Of a stretch of DNA of 64,000 nucleotides, positions 45,307 to 58,189 are shown piece by piece. Numbering within the stretch: position 1 is the first letter of the stretch; each line of letters starts with the position of its first letter. The position numbers and the translations under genes were made by a program. A model generated the notes under the pieces. It did not search any database and had not been told where the DNA came from. It worked only from the letters and a program-made list of their open reading frames with translations. The DNA is from Balanoglossus misakiensis (lineage: Eukaryota > Hemichordata): positions 3,162,001 to 3,226,000 of the forward strand of contig CM082584.2 in the NCBI GenBank assembly GCA_040954595.2, written 5' to 3'.

Positions 45307-46869
45307 TTAGACAGAGTCTATCTGAAAACCCAGAAACTCTATGCTCTGAGTTGGCGCCAACAGTGATTTCTTCCAATTTATTACAAAACCCAGGCTTTGT
45401 AGGAGATATAGCATGGTGTCTCTGTCCATCACCAGTCGGTTTTTGAACTGGTTCAACAGTAGGATATCGTCCAGATATATGATCAATCTCATGCCTAACC
45501 GACGCACTGTTGCAATAATTGGTTTCATCAGTTTTGTGAACACTCTTGGAGCGGAAGCCAAGCCGAATGGGAGACAGTTGAATCGGAACAATTTCCCTTT
45601 CCATGGGAACTTTAGAAATTTCCTGTGGCTGTCTGCTATTGGAATCAAAAAGTATGCATCTTTCAAGTCTACTTTGCACATCCAATCTCTTTGTTTGAGG
45701 AGGTCTTTCAGCATATGCAGCCCCTCCATTTTGAAATGTTGATACGCAACATGGTTGTTCAGGTGTTTTAGATTGATTACAGGACGATTTCCCCCGTCTT
45801 TCTTTGGGACAAGGAAAATGTGACTTATGTAATCCCCATTTTCCTGCACAGTTGGATTGCCCTTTTTTAGCATGTCCGCTATTTCTGTGTCTATGTGGGA
45901 GCACTCCTTCTGAGAGAATGTTGGAGTTCTTGGAGTGCGAGTCTGAGTTGGGATTGAACAAAATTCTATTTGATGTCCTTTGACTGTTGAAATAATTTGT
46001 GGGTCCTTCGTTAGCTTTTGCCAATTTTCCACAAACGCTTTCAAGCGACCTGCTAGAGGAAGGCCTTTGTGTACGTTTAACGGTGGGTTTAACTTTCTTA
46101 TCACCGGATGCACATTGCTTTCAAATGGCATTTGGGAAGTGGGATTTATTTTTGATTCCTGTCCTAGCACACTTGGAGCTCTGAGCCGACTGGCAGGTAA
46201 AGGTGATTTTCTTGTGGGTACCATACCTGTTCTTTCTTTGTTGGAAAGGGCCTTGCTTCTTGTTGGCATTGAAGGTAATACGGCCCCAAAGTGTTGCCCA
46301 CCTCTCGGGGGCCCCTGTCGAAAGGGCTGAGTATTTGCCTGGAACATCTTCCTCTTCTTTTGAGGATTGAAGTGTCGATTGGTACTGCCCAGTTCATTGG
46401 CTAACTCCCTGGCTCTCTTTTTTGACTTTGCAACTTTGGTGATTACTTTTTCAAACTTGTCCCCATATAAGTGGGAGCCTGGTTTTTGCAGGATGTCTTC
46501 GTGTTTAGCCAGAATCGACTTTGTGCGTTTAGGGTCCTTTGTAAGTTTAGTCAGGACCGAAATTCTACGTTGGTAGTTCAGAGAGACATTCGCTTGTCCT
46601 ACCAACAATACAGTTTGGTCTAGCAAGGTCAGAGTTTCATCCAAGTCTAATCTTGGTGTGGATTCTGCAGACTTCGCTTCATGGAGATTGTTCCATAAGC
46701 GGGCCAGAGGTCCCATGGCATTTAGTAACTTTTGTTGAATTTGGGATAGCGACCGGTCAATACCTTTTTCGATGCTTGCACCTCTGGCTTGATACAGGTG
46801 GTCTATGTAGCCATCGATTTTTGGTGCCTTGAGTGCCCTACTAGTCGGCACAGGATGCGGTTTTAGCAC
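45307..46869 (-). CDS. DIRS gag C-terminal part and reverse transcriptase
   Basis: 520 codons open. The first half is capsid-like and basic (LYQARGASIEKG, KSKKRARELANELG). The second half is a reverse transcriptase: FLVPKKDGGNRPVINLKHLN, KVDLKDAYFLIPI, LPFGLASAPRVFTKLM and the catalytic IIYLDDILLL. It ends GFQIDSV-stop, and RNase H follows in the same frame after a single TAA. The upstream boundary is not a true start codon. Confidence 0.9.
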   Translation of the reverse strand: MLKPHPVPTSRALKAPKIDGYIDHLYQARGASIEKGIDRSLSQIQQKLLNAMGPLARLWNNLHEAKSAESTPRLDLDETLTLLDQTVLLVGQANVSLNYQRRISVLTKLTKDPKRTKSILAKHEDILQKPGSHLYGDKFEKVITKVAKSKKRARELANELGSTNRHFNPQKKRKMFQANTQPFRQGPPRGGQHFGAVLPSMPTRSKALSNKERTGMVPTRKSPLPASRLRAPSVLGQESKINPTSQMPFESNVHPVIRKLNPPLNVHKGLPLAGRLKAFVENWQKLTKDPQIISTVKGHQIEFCSIPTQTRTPRTPTFSQKECSHIDTEIADMLKKGNPTVQENGDYISHIFLVPKKDGGNRPVINLKHLNNHVAYQHFKMEGLHMLKDLLKQRDWMCKVDLKDAYFLIPIADSHRKFLKFPWKGKLFRFNCLPFGLASAPRVFTKLMKPIIATVRRLGMRLIIYLDDILLLNQFKNRLVMDRDTMLYLLQSLGFVINWKKSLLAPTQSIEFLGFQIDSV

Positions 46870-46910
46870 ATTTTTTGTAAGGTTTTGTCTTTGATATACC
46901 GTGTGAAGTG

Positions 46911-47309
46911 TTAGTCCACATATGACTGCAAATCAGTGGGCAAATTCCACTTAGAGTCATCGCTTTCTGGGTCAAACATGCTGTAGGCCCCTTTAGTTTC
47001 ATTCGGGGATCGAGCGCTCAGGTCGCGCCGTGTTTCCTTTGTTCTATCAAAATGGCGTCTGAATCTGACGTCATCATCTGAATCACTGTTAGTAGTGTAG
47101 TCTGAGCTGGATGATTCACTTTTGTCTGACTTTGTCGACAAATCCGACGATCCCAGCTGTCCATCGCTACTGGAGTCAATGTCGCTCCCATTTTCGTGAA
47201 TTTTTTCACGATTTTGGGTCATTAGATTTCTTTTGCCATCCTGTTTCCGATTTCTCACATCGCTGTCGGATTCATTGCCTTGGTCGCTGGCTGTGTCATT
47301 TTTTGTCAT
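46911..47309 (-). pseudogene. DIRS gag-like N-terminal frame
   Basis: 132 codons from ATG at 47309, extremely rich in Ser, Asp and Arg (SSSDYTTNSDSDDDVRFRR), ending at TAA after DLQSYVD. The sequence after the stop continues gag-like (HFTRYIKDKTLQK) and re-enters the next frame at about 46869, so the stop and a frameshift broke a longer protein. Confidence 0.7.
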
Positions 47310-47477
47310 CTCTGCCTAGGTTTTCCTGGGCTTGAGGTTCGTTTCTTGCGCTAGGGGCGTCACTGGGCCCTTGTGCGCTATGCTCCTTTGAGCTAGGCAT
47401 CGGATGGCAATGTATAGAAGCTGAAAATTTTACGATTTGATCAGCTACTGAGAAAAAGCTGTCGTTAGGAGGGCAGC

Positions 47478-47610
47478 CATTTTGGAGAAGGATGAGTGCT
47501 TCTGAGCATGCTCAGTAGTTTGCTTTGAATGACTGAACGTTGAGGGCGATATTGTCATTTCTGGAGAAATGCATAGTTATATCTTAACGAGGTTTTGTGA
47601 AATGGAATTG
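47478..47610 (-). repeat. DIRS inverted terminal repeat, 5' side of the element
   Basis: Partner of 42569-42699. It lies 135 bp from the stop codon of the HD-domain gene and 170 bp from the gag-like ATG. Confidence 0.9.
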
Positions 47611-47745
47611 TAATATTTAAAAAAATGAAAAATGAGTGCTGGCTTGAGGCTCTTCGATTAACCAGCCCAGTTACCTCAATCCAGAGTTATCGATTAATGT
47701 TATACACACAGGATACCCAATAAAAATAATGAATCAGTGTGGCAT

Positions 47746-49257
47746 TCACGACTCTTCTCTAGTTCCTGGAAACCCTTCAAGCTTGAATGTGGAATCTTCC
47801 AGATTACGGATTTCCCTCTCCACATTGCTCCTGGCCTGTTCCTCAAATTTCTCACGAAACGCTCTGGTTGCATAGATGTTTTTTCTCTCCAGAAAGGACC
47901 TGAGCACCTGTTGATTAAATGCACTGATTTGAGAAAACATGGGCAAATATCATGGTAACTAGACAGAAATTCTTCAGTATTAAGAAAAAAACACTCTATT
48001 TATTTATCAACCTAACATTGCTAAGTGATCACCTTTCATTGATTCAGCTTAAATGATATTTAATAATCTAATTTTCTCAGTCAAATAAAATCTAATTCAT
48101 TTCACCACACAATGGTATAAACGACAAATACATGTATAAAAGAAGAGCCTTGGTTTAACTGACCTGCGCTCTCCCCACTCTGTATTTCTTTTCCGGAATA
48201 TGGATGTACTCCGTCTGTGGCCATCCTAACACTGCCATGTCCATGTCCAGGAAGTAGTTCTTGTCTTTTGTGCCATACCTAAAACATAGCATGTTGTAAA
48301 TGAAACATAAGCAAACAATTGGCGCGAATGTTTAGTAAGTAACTTTCATGATCAGGCTCTCAATGAGGCAATCATCTTCAATACTTGACTCACTTGTCTT
48401 CCTGATGGGCATCTGTCAGGTGTGTCTTTGTGAAAAGTATAAACTCTTTTACGTCTTTAACAATACTCCTCTTTCAGATAAGTATTTGTCCACAAACATG
48501 TCAGCAATTCTTTCTTCATTATCCACAGCTTTTAGATCATATACTATACTGCAAACAAAAATACACAACAGTCTTCAAATTTTTACATCAGACTGGAAGA
48601 GATTAAACCTTTCTGATTTCACCCTACAATAAAGTACCGTGATTTGAAAATGTTAGGCCAGGGGTAAACGAAACATAAATCCTGCTATTAGGGCAGAACC
48701 ATTTGACTTCAGTGGGGGAGGATTAGGGTATGTCAGCATTTAATTTTCATGCCACTGATACAGCAATTTTGCCAGTCAACCTTTTTCCTCTAGCCATTGC
48801 AAAAGTAACCCCCGCCCTCACCATCTGCCAACAATGTCCCCCAATCTAATGGTACTCCCCTTACGGCAACCAATGTCAACTCGCAGCTGTGACCTTGTAA
48901 GTTGCATTGATAAACTTACTCATGAAAAAATATGGCCAGTTGCCCTGTTTCTTCAGAAATGAGTTTGTCCCTTTCCCGATCAAAATACTGAAACATGTCG
49001 TGTAAATGGTACAGCGAGTGATAGTACCGTCCCTGTTCACTGTATTTTGTTTTCAGTTGTGCCCACCACGACGATGCGCTGGGAATGACACGACCCCAGC
49101 GTTCTTCCAACTTTGTGTCCATCTTTTCCATGGCGAACAGCGTTGACACAGCGCGTTTACCTAAAAGTACAATGAAGGTCGTGAGGGCGGTCACGACCAC
49201 GCCGAAGTAAAATGGTTTCTTGCGTAAATAGAGAAACAGACAGGGTTTTTGATACAT
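47746..49257 (-). CDS. HD-domain metal-dependent phosphohydrolase (COG4339-like) with N-terminal hydrophobic anchor
   Basis: Exons: 48920-49257 (ATG at 49257), 48394-48548, 48164-48278 and 47746-47907 (TGA stop), with matching phases. The order follows bacterial and animal COG4339 proteins: RYYHSLYHLHDMF, IFFHD split across the first junction (CAT GA/T), VDNEERIADMF, FLDMDMAVLGWP, YRVGRAQ and a helical tail RSFLERKNIYATRAFREKFE. The HD pair and the later Asp are metal-ligand candidates; the natural substrate of the family is unknown. The N-terminus has a hydrophobic stretch (FYFGVVVTALTTFIVLLG), so membrane anchoring is likely. In exon 2 the frame changes by one base near 48470 (after KYLSERG), before KDVKEFILFTKTHL. 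It is either a sequencing error or a disabling change. A seven-codon upstream ORF in strong context starts at about 49319. Confidence 0.85.
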
Positions 49258-49329
49258 TATCCGTACATGTGCCTTGGGCAGGTTGAAGTCGTGTCCTACA
49301 CACTCCACAACGCCGCCATGTTGATTGTT

Positions 49330-50947
49330 TGTGTATCCGCCCTCTGTAGTTAGAAATCAATAATATATTTGGCAACAGGTGGTCTTGCTTAGAGACGAAC
49401 TAACAAATCCGTTTTATCCTCCCTCTGTCCGGAGGTACTTCGATCAATTTTAAGTAGTTTTTGCAATTCCCCTGGCTGAAACTCTACCCGCTTATATACC
49501 AAAGTTTATAAGCGAGTAGAAAGTAAATAAATATGTGAAGAAAGGAGTGATTGTTCCCCAAATCAAGCTCGTGCACTCAAACCTGGCACTGGCAGGTAAA
49601 ATGTAGCGGGTTGATATGAAATGCTGTACCCTGGAAACAGAAGTTTAGTTGATGTCGTCATTATAACAATATGCTATCCACAGAACGTACAACAATTGCC
49701 AACATTTTTTATTTTATTTTTTCGAAATGGGGATTTGGCCTATCCCTTGTGAGTCCCAAAGATATATTGTGGATTTAAAAGTGAGCCTTGACATTTACCC
49801 GCCATTGCAGACGGCCTGTACCTGAGCGGTAAACGTAAGATAGGCCTAAGTTTAACCTCAGGCTGATATCAATTGATTATTCATGCGTCTAGAATGATAT
49901 TTTAGATATCCCATAAATGCTACAGATGCGTCTTAAATCATAAAGACGCCCTTCCTCTCCATCGTGGCCTTTAAATGACGTAAAATCGAAATACTGTGGG
50001 TGTCCCTCAGGGTGCAAACGTGTCCGCCGTGTCTCGCTGATCTATTTCTACATGAACCACACATGCGACCAAGCTGACAATCACGGCACGATCACACCAT
50101 TCAAGACCCACGAAAAATGATACTGGCAGATATTTAAAACACATTGGCATCTGTGCATCAACTAGTATTTTGTTTTTGGTTGACTACCTATGATAACATG
50201 CATGCTGAACTGTCAAGGTGTCTTCTCCTAAACATAGCTGCATTTGTGTATTGGCCGTTATAATTCAGGAGCATGCAATATACATATACACCGACTTCAT
50301 TACAATATATAGACAGACAGACAGACAGAAAACAGGCTTTATTCATAAGTATCATGATGTGTTCTGCTGATTATAAGATAATTACACAAAACCAAGAGTG
50401 TTTAACACATACATGTACCGATTGTGCATGTCGATACTTCACATAACATTTTCAAACAAATGAAATTAATGTATCTTAAATCAACATCGGCAAATTGACT
50501 CAACCGACAGTAATTGTGCATAAGCCTAAATGGGAGAGGCTGGCTTCACACTCGAGGACAGATTTTAAGAAAAAAATACATCCCTGGAAAAATTATAATT
50601 CTTTGCTACTAGTATACTATAATGCGCGAGGAGTCTTGTCGAAGTAAAGGAGAAAGCAAGGTATAACCGTCTTGTTTTCACAAAAATCTTACTTAAACAT
50701 TTCTCCATAGAGTTAACACGGAAATATGCGACAATTTTGAATTTCAAATTTTTGAGACATTTTGCTCCCTCGTCCAATTTCTGTTCTCAATTATAAGGGG
50801 TAATAATCTAAAGAGAACATTACAAGTTAAATTTTGATTATCAAAGTGCGTTCTATACCTTTATAATAATATATGTGCGTGATAGTTGCTGCTCGAATAA
50901 AACACTCCTTACCTAGCATATATTATCAGTTTTGTTGCTGCGTTTAC
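49330..50947. other. Intergenic, non-coding
   Basis: CpG sites near 49300-49440 suit the HD-gene promoter. A small hairpin at 49481-49516 has ctacccgcttata / tataagcgagtag arms. A gaca microsatellite lies at 50312-50330. No gene recognised. Confidence 0.5.
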
Positions 50948-52651
50948 TCAAAACACAGGCCGTATTTTCATTTCGGATTTCTTGAGCGAGTGGTATCCAT
51001 CCTTCCATGTATACCACACGATGCCTTTGGTGTCTATAACGTCACCCAGATACTGCCCATTCAGGTTGCTTTTATAACATTCGTTGTACCACCAGGCGCC
51101 CGTGTAGCCCTCGGCGCAAGAACTGACGTACTGGTCGTTGTCAACATCTTGGGTGGAAAACTTTTGTCCATTATGGAAAGCGAGAGCGTCACCTGTAAAG
51201 AGATAATGACATTTAAAACACAAACAGCAAAAAACTTACAGCAAAATGTTCAAGTATGTATGTATGTATGTATGTATGTATGTATGTATGCATGTATGTA
51301 TGTATGTATGTATGTATGTATGTATGTATGTATGTATGTATGTATGTATGTATGTATGTATGTATGTATGTATGTATGTATGTATGTATGTATGTATGTA
51401 TGTATGTACGCACGTATGTTATATGCAAAGTCCTACTATTCTCTGATCAGCGCTAAGAAAAATTGTCCGTGATATCGTAAGCCGGTACGTTCAAATCTAT
51501 TTACACAAACCTGTAGCCAGACAAACTGTGTAACCGATTGTATATAGATACTTGGAAAACTGGCACTTGTGACATCACGAACTGAATATCGACACTGTTT
51601 TCGCGGAGATTGCGATAAATGAATACTCACCCGCGTCACCATTGTAAGACTCGACGACTAGTTTGTAGTCGCTGAACTCGTCACCGATGCGGAATTTACC
51701 GTATTTTGCGTAAACCGTATCGCCTTCGAAGTCCTCCAAGTCTACTCTGAGTTCGTAACGGCGGCCCTGATTCGTCAGTCGAAAGATCTTGTCATTTCCC
51801 AACCAGAATTCGGCACCGGGATTTCCAAAGCCCCGTTTGTAGTCGTCCCAGTAACGGTAGAAGTCCATACTGCCATCTTCACGTCTTTGGAAAATCTTTA
51901 TAAAACACAAAAAGCGAAGATTAGACGTCCAAACCGTTTGTCTGAAATGTTAAAAACGATTGTTAAAGTTTTTACCAGACATCAAAACGAAAAAGTATAT
52001 AATCGACAGCTGTTCAAGCGCCCATGAACATTTTCCATGGGGTGGAAAATCGGAAATAAAGGAATTCACCGTTGAAAGTTGTTCTTTGTTTGGCTTCACC
52101 GACTTTTTGCGCATTGGAATAAAACGATTCGCTCTATACTTACAGTCCACCCACCGGAATCTGTTTTCATATCACAGTATACTTTGAAGGCACTCCCGTA
52201 ATCGTTTGGTCGGATTGTATAAATGCCACTCACGGATTGTCCGCGTTGCAAAATATCGTAGCAGTCTTTGGGACCTTGGTAAAAAAAACGAAAGTTCAGT
52301 CAGTTCATTGAGAACTCGTATAGGAATTTTACGGTGATATATTACCAGAAAGTAGTGACTGTAACCCGGCCCGCCCTACTCGTCATAACTGAAAGCTCCC
52401 TAAAGATGCACACAGGATTTACTGATTCTGTCTTCATCATACGGACTCCCATTGCCACAGTCTTCTGTGTATTGGTCGAAAGTCTGTTCAATGTCGGCAG
52501 CATGCTCCCTGTTCAGTCGTAATATGCTGCTTTTCATTGAAATCAGCGTGTCGTCTGCCAGACATTCGGATCTGTCGGCGGGGTGACCAGTGCAGGATAT
52601 CAGCAGACAGCCACCTGCAGCAGCAACCAGGAACACCAGTCGTTCGAACAT
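50948..52651 (-). CDS. Secreted fibrinogen-related (ficolin-like) lectin
   Basis: Four exons with fully consistent phases: 52423-52651, 52144-52274, 51631-51895 and 50948-51192, giving 289 residues and a TGA stop. It opens with a signal peptide (MFERLVFLVAAAGGCLLISC) and a short linker without collagen repeats. The fibrinogen C-terminal domain then runs from GPKDCYDILQRGQ through CDMKTDSGGWT, QRREDGSMDFYRYWDDYKRG, FWLGNDKIFRLT, the calcium site DVDNDQY, CAEGYTGAWWYNECYKSNLNGQY and KKSEMKIRPVF. Such proteins bind acetylated or other glycans and act in innate recognition. The predicted ligand here is unknown. A TATA box lies about 75 bp upstream of the ATG. A long tatg microsatellite occupies the last intron. 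Confidence 0.92.
51256..51412. repeat. (GTAT)n microsatellite
   Basis: About 39 tetranucleotide units with one gcat variant and imperfect ends. It lies in the last intron of the fibrinogen-domain gene, 64 bp from the exon. All three frames stay open on both strands because of the repeat; these are not genes. Confidence 0.98.
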
Positions 52652-52725
52652 CGTTGATACCAGTATAGCTTCTTCTCAAACTGCCAATCTCACAGTGTTT
52701 TCATGCAGTATGCGGGGAATCGGCC

Positions 52726-52736
52726 CCTATATATAG
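52726..52736 (-). promoter_or_regulatory. TATA box of the fibrinogen-domain gene
   Basis: The minus strand reads ctatatataggg about 75 bp upstream of the ATG at 52651. That distance leaves room for a 5' leader of about 45 bases. Support is positional only. Confidence 0.55.
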
Positions 52737-52739
52737 AGT

Positions 52740-55700
52740 ACTCTCAAGTGTGTTCCAATGATTTACACATGTTTATTGCATATCTGCATGTTTGTTCTGC
52801 TTTCTACGAAGTGGTAAATATGTGTGTACAAATCAAGGGTCGAGGCTTTTAAAAACATGTCCTGCCTTCTACGAAGTAGGTACAGGCTACGTGCGTAACA
52901 ACAAAGTGTCACGACGTTTAAACCCGGATCACAGAAGTCTTGTCACTTCACTGCACATGGTAAACACAAACAACTACATGCTGTATCCCTTCCACTGTCC
53001 ATTGTTCATCAACATTTTGCTAACCTCTTGACTGAAATTTCAATGAAAAACAAAAGGCGTCGAAGAAAGCTCAACGAAGTCTCCCTGTCCAAACCACTTT
53101 TCCTCGCAACAGCCATGTCGAATCCGCGAAGAACCGGGTTCAGGCTAATCACAGGGTTATTTATAATATGAAATACACCCCAATCCCTCACTTGCAAATT
53201 TATAACTGGACGACAGTTTCAAGTTTTTTGTTTATCCGTTAGACCGTTCTTTGTTGGCGGTGACTTGTACAGCTGAGGTGGAACAGTTTTATATGTCGGT
53301 CAGACGGCCTGTATATAGTGACGACAGAGATTTGAAATATCGGTCAGCGTTCGTGACCGCGAGTTGAACTCAGAAGTTGCGACATCAACGTTTTATCGCA
53401 CGTCAGTGAATCACTACGTTTGCTTCTGCAGCCAGCGAGCGATGACATGACGGTCGACCTAGATAGTGCAACCCTGTCCGAAAGGAGCTTATCGGGTGGT
53501 ACATATGTAGTAGCGCGAGACGTTCTCATTGAGATTTGCATGCGAAAGTAAGACGAAGACTAGGCTATGGAAATACATTTATAATGAAAGGAAAGTCGGA
53601 CGTTAGTGTATCCGTCCGTTAATTACGATATGGTATTACACATAATTTATAGGATAAAATTTGACGAACGCCACCAATGTATAAACTGTTAGCCGCTGAT
53701 AAGAGAGTTGAGTACATAAAACATGTAAATAGGTTTCCAGACATTTCCCTGTTTGATTTGTTGTTTTTGCCTGTGCATTGTGCATGTAACATAGAAGTCT
53801 ATAACCCAGCCTCATAATGCCACTTTTTAATGTCGTCAGATCATTGCCTGCTTCGTGAGACGAAAATTGTCCAATTACCAAAAAAGGTCAAATTGCGATG
53901 TCAAATTACGAAAGAAATGACTCACATAGTTCCACCAAAGTTTGATATATTAGGAAACATAATGCCCGTCAGTCACTTGTATCCCAGACAATTACACGCC
54001 CAATGAATAACGTACGTAGGGGTGACATAAGTTGATGAGATCTAGAAGCGTTCGCCCGTAGGCCTACAGTTCATGAAACGTATTGGAAAGGTCGGGCTAT
54101 TACGCAACCATATTAACTCCCACAGTTTTTAGTATCTGGACTCAGAACACTAAATTTTTCTTGCACGATATTTCGACCAAATCACCAAATTCTGAGGACC
54201 ACTTGATAGAACGGCGGGTAAAAGAAGCTGAATAACAGATGAGACCATCATTGAATCGCAATGAGGGCCGGGAATGGAACGACCACCTGTTTGCGAACAT
54301 CTCCTTTGGTCACGTGACAAATGTGTCAAGTGACCAAGACCTCAGCTCGATTAAGGAAGTGACAATCATCTACCCATGCTGGTGAAGACCGACCGCAGAG
54401 ACTTGGTCGTTAATATCCAGCAAGACAAGGCAGAGTTCTGCGTCGAGATTATACAAAATTTATGACAAATACAGAACAAGGTAACAACATTTTTACTTAT
54501 ATTTACTCCCTGTCGCAAAAAAACCCGGTGCTAGTTTTGGTCGACGTCGGCCATTTTATCGCGTTTATCACTTTCGGGGTCACACACAGGTGTCACGACG
54601 CCGAATTGAATAGAGGACAACAGTACTATATTCTCGCAGCCATGTTTGACTAAACTTTGCCGGTTTGTCACAAAGGATGGCAATTTAACGGACACCATAC
54701 CAAAATCTGATGCTATTAGGCCCTATAATTATAGTAATCAAAAGAACTATAAAAATATAATTGATTTGTATTCAAAATATTACAACTCAATATAAGCGCA
54801 ACCGAGCAACAATGTTCAAAATCCACTGACAGAAAATATTTTTTTTTTCAAATGCCCACAAGACGAAAACTCCGGCCGTAGAATGTTTCAAAAAGCGTGA
54901 GTGTGGCGTACTCGCAAAACTTCAGCGATAACAGCACTTCTTGTAAGTCCATCCGGAATGACGACAGTATCATCACAGAGAAAAATTATCATATCTGTTA
55001 AAGCTCCTTAACGGGGAGGCAGTGGGACGTGATGACCCAGAACTAACGGCTCCAGCGAGTTGACAACACGACAGTTTTGTACGACCGACGGCGAAATGAC
55101 TGACTCATAGTTTCCGCGCGAAAGCGCTCAAGAAACAAAAGCGCCAAGAGAACATCGCTATAGTTTCACTAGCCATCAGGGTTAGAGCACACAGCTGTCT
55201 CTCTGAGGTAGGCCCACATGTCCGAGAGACGTCATGATCATGTGATCTGAATGTGGTCAGTCGATATACGTTTGCTCGCGTAATTTGTAGTCTTTGTTAC
55301 CTCAAAAGACCTTGGAAAACGCGAAGTTTTCGAGAATTTTGAACAAAATACCTTCGGCGAGCGAACCTCACAAGCTCACACTATATTAGACACCGTGCTT
55401 TTGCAGACGACAACCGACCTAGCACACATCAACTTAAATTGATCAGATCCACCGCGCCATAACACTGTTAAATAATGCATCAGTGAGGTCAAAAAGTTGA
55501 TGACGTGCAATAAATTTCAGTTAACGACGCTAAAACAAAAGTCATGTTAGTGACATCACCCGGATTATATGCGGGTTAAACGTTCTCTAATGCAGTTAGG
55601 CCAAAGTTCGCTAAAAAATTGGCGCCACTTTAGACAGTTATTACATTAGTCGCTCTATTCGTTGCGTGTTTTCTCTGTCCAAGCCACTTAGATTCATATT

Positions 55701-58189
55701 ACTGCTTTTGTCCCATCTCGGCTAGACTACCGAAAAAGATTTATTTCTGGTTGCCTTACGGGAGATTTCATTTATTATGCGGGGGTGGCCTGGAGGATGC
55801 TTGAGTCGGTTGGTCACGTAGAATGTGACGCTTCCCCCAGCTGCCGGGTCGTGCATGTGCCTGTCTACATTCATCTTGCCGCAGGCATGAAAGATGATCA
55901 AACCGGATCCCCCGGCTCTCTCCGTGTTCGAGCTAACTTCTCGGATGAATATGTAATTGGCTGAAGAGCAAAACAAGCACAATGCAGCTGAATCAGGCGG
56001 GGTTGTTACTGATGGCTAAATGGCAGAGTAATAAACTAGTCGGATTTGCGCACTTCCTTTCTACAGAATGACAAACTGCGGTCGTTTGTGTTGCTCTATC
56101 CCACGTAGGCGTTGTGGCATCGAGAGTCTGTATTTTTAGAATTACACGGTATGACTTTGTGTATTATTAGAGAAAGCTTGGCCATCAGCGTTCCAATGTG
56201 TTGGCCTATGGGAATAGTTGTTTTGCCAAATAATTACTAGACTGATAAGCCTATATTATACAGGGTTTCATTTCGATTTTCAATCGCAAAAACAGTTCTT
56301 TCTTATTCTAGATATCTAGACTACAGGAAGGATTTTCGTCGGTCTGAAAAGAATGGGTTTAGTCAAACCGTTTTAAGATACAAACTAGGTTTCTTCATAA
56401 CCGAAAATCACAATTTTAAAGATCCCCGCCATGGTAACATTGAGATAACACCGAAAAAGGTTACCATGGACTACTCGTTTTGCAGAGTGACGTAATCAGC
56501 GAGCGTCGCCAATTGACGGCAGTCTGGCCAATCAAACAACAGTCTGGGTATAGGACGCGAGCTTGCTCATAACTGTTGGGTTTAAAACGGGTATTTTTTA
56601 TTACACTAAGTCAAACCAGAATCACAAGAATAAAACATTTCTTGTTGAATCACAGAAAAAGTGAAATTCTCTGTGTGTACAGAACGGGAAATAACATAGT
56701 GTAAACATTTGTTATAGAAGTGTCATCATGATACGTCTAATTCTCTGTACATGCCCCATAGAGTAAGTACATTGAATCGAGTGCATGCTTATAGATTCTA
56801 ATATACATCTGCGTGTAAATCGCATTCGTACTTTGGTGTAAATGAACAATGACTGATCTTCATTTCTCCTTTGGTTTGCTGTTCTCGGCAAGGACATTTA
56901 ATGTAAATAAGTGAATGAATACTGGAGAGTAAAAAATCTTTCTGGTTGTAAAAAGCAACAAGTGAATTAATAAGTTCCATATTTGACGCCCCTGTGTTTC
57001 AGAATGTGCAGCTATACATTAGGGATGTTCTTTTCCAAAACAGTCGTGACTTTTGAAGGGAAAAATGTAATGCTCGTATTGAACAGTGAACCGTTGTAAA
57101 CACCACTCTCGTTAAACAGAGTGTCATTAAATGTGCTTATTGGACTCGCCGCGGGCACATGTCACTGAACACAGGCGGGATAATATGCTGTTTCCGCGAC
57201 AGTGGTTACCGTTTGAGTGACAGGAGAATTGGCGTGTTGTGATAAAATGCACCTTTCAGGTAGCTTGTGAAAGGCTTTTTAAAAAGCGACGTTGCGACGG
57301 AGCATAGAGACCGGAACTTTCAGCGCGGATAATATGCACGCGGTGCGGTCGACGCCATCGAAATCACGACATGTACGACAGATTAAACGGGGTGATTGGC
57401 GTCGTAAGATTACAAAACACAAAATTCTGTCAAGTTTAAAACTACTTTGGTCGGAAATAACGGTGTTGTCCTCTTGTATGCCTGGAGGAGTCTCGTTGAA
57501 GTACAGCTGTGCATAATTAGAATGTCAAGCTCCATTCGAAGCACACAATTTATCATTCATTGCACGTTTTCTCGCGTTCGTAACAAAAGAGAGTGAAATA
57601 ACCCAAAGTATGCCCCAAGCTGATTTTAATAGGTTGATGGCATGAAATAAGTCGTAGAAATTGGAGGAAACACGCGAGTTTAAAGGCACTAAGGATACTA
57701 TAAAATGTGCTTTGACAAAGTCCACGTACAGCCAATTTTACGCACATACAGGTATGGGTATAAGTTAGATTGGCGATGATTTAAATCGCTCAGTCGTTTG
57801 CTCGTCCAGATTTATGATAATGTGACGCGAATCGTTTCCAGTGAAGTAGTTGTTACCACAAGTCATCTTGACGAAGCAATATCACGACTTATACCAGCAA
57901 GGTTGTTTTCACCGGGAAACTTGCTGGCTTTGCTGGAGTTTTAGAACAGTAAATGACATCAGAAATCAACTTTTTGGGGTCCCCAGTTTTCTCGCTTTAT
58001 ATGCAGTAGGGAGTGACGCCCCTTGCTTGAAAACATCCTGAGATAAATTGTCTTCTCCAGCTTTTGAAGATGCCAATGTTCTAGCAGTCTTCAGACCATC
58101 GATATATTTATATATAATATTTATATATGCATTTTATCTCTTAAAAATATCACTTTCAGTTGAGTTCACCCTCCGAAAAAGGTTAAGTC
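52740..58189. other. Large intergenic interval
   Basis: No gene, RNA gene or sizeable repeat recognised. The best open frame is 55722-55982 minus (86 codons), which contains IIFHACGKMNVDRHMHDPAA but has no family I can name and no convincing splice partner. The remainder is AT-rich. Confidence 0.45.

Larger units (their letters stand above)
42549..47610 (-). mobile_element. DIRS-type tyrosine-recombinase retrotransposon, decayed
   Basis: About 5 kb, minus strand, in the order gag-like, reverse transcriptase, RNase H, tyrosine recombinase. Terminal repeats are inverted (42569-42699 against 47478-47609), not direct. An internal complementary region at 43033-43147, just after the recombinase, joins a copy of one terminus to a copy of the other; this is the hallmark of DIRS elements, whose circular intermediate is restored through that region. 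Damage: a stop in the gag-like frame at 46911, a stop between RT and RNase H at 45307, a run of 21 C (44750-44770) shifting RNase H, and a stop and a frameshift in the recombinase. This copy cannot move on its own. Confidence 0.92.

Noticed and set aside
44471-46024. 517-codon minus-strand open frame in the DIRS element
   Set aside because: Over most of its length it is the wrong frame relative to the RT and RNase H motifs. Only its last part, after the poly-G run, continues the real protein.
49481-49516. Hairpin with a single CGAG as a further member of the CGAG family
   Set aside because: The opposite arm has CCCG, giving one C-A mismatch rather than a tandem G-A pair. Too short to include.
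51213-51472. Long overlapping open frames of MYVC/THTY repeats on both strands
   Set aside because: They are translations of the GTAT microsatellite. The tail of one overlaps the antisense of the fibrinogen-domain exon.
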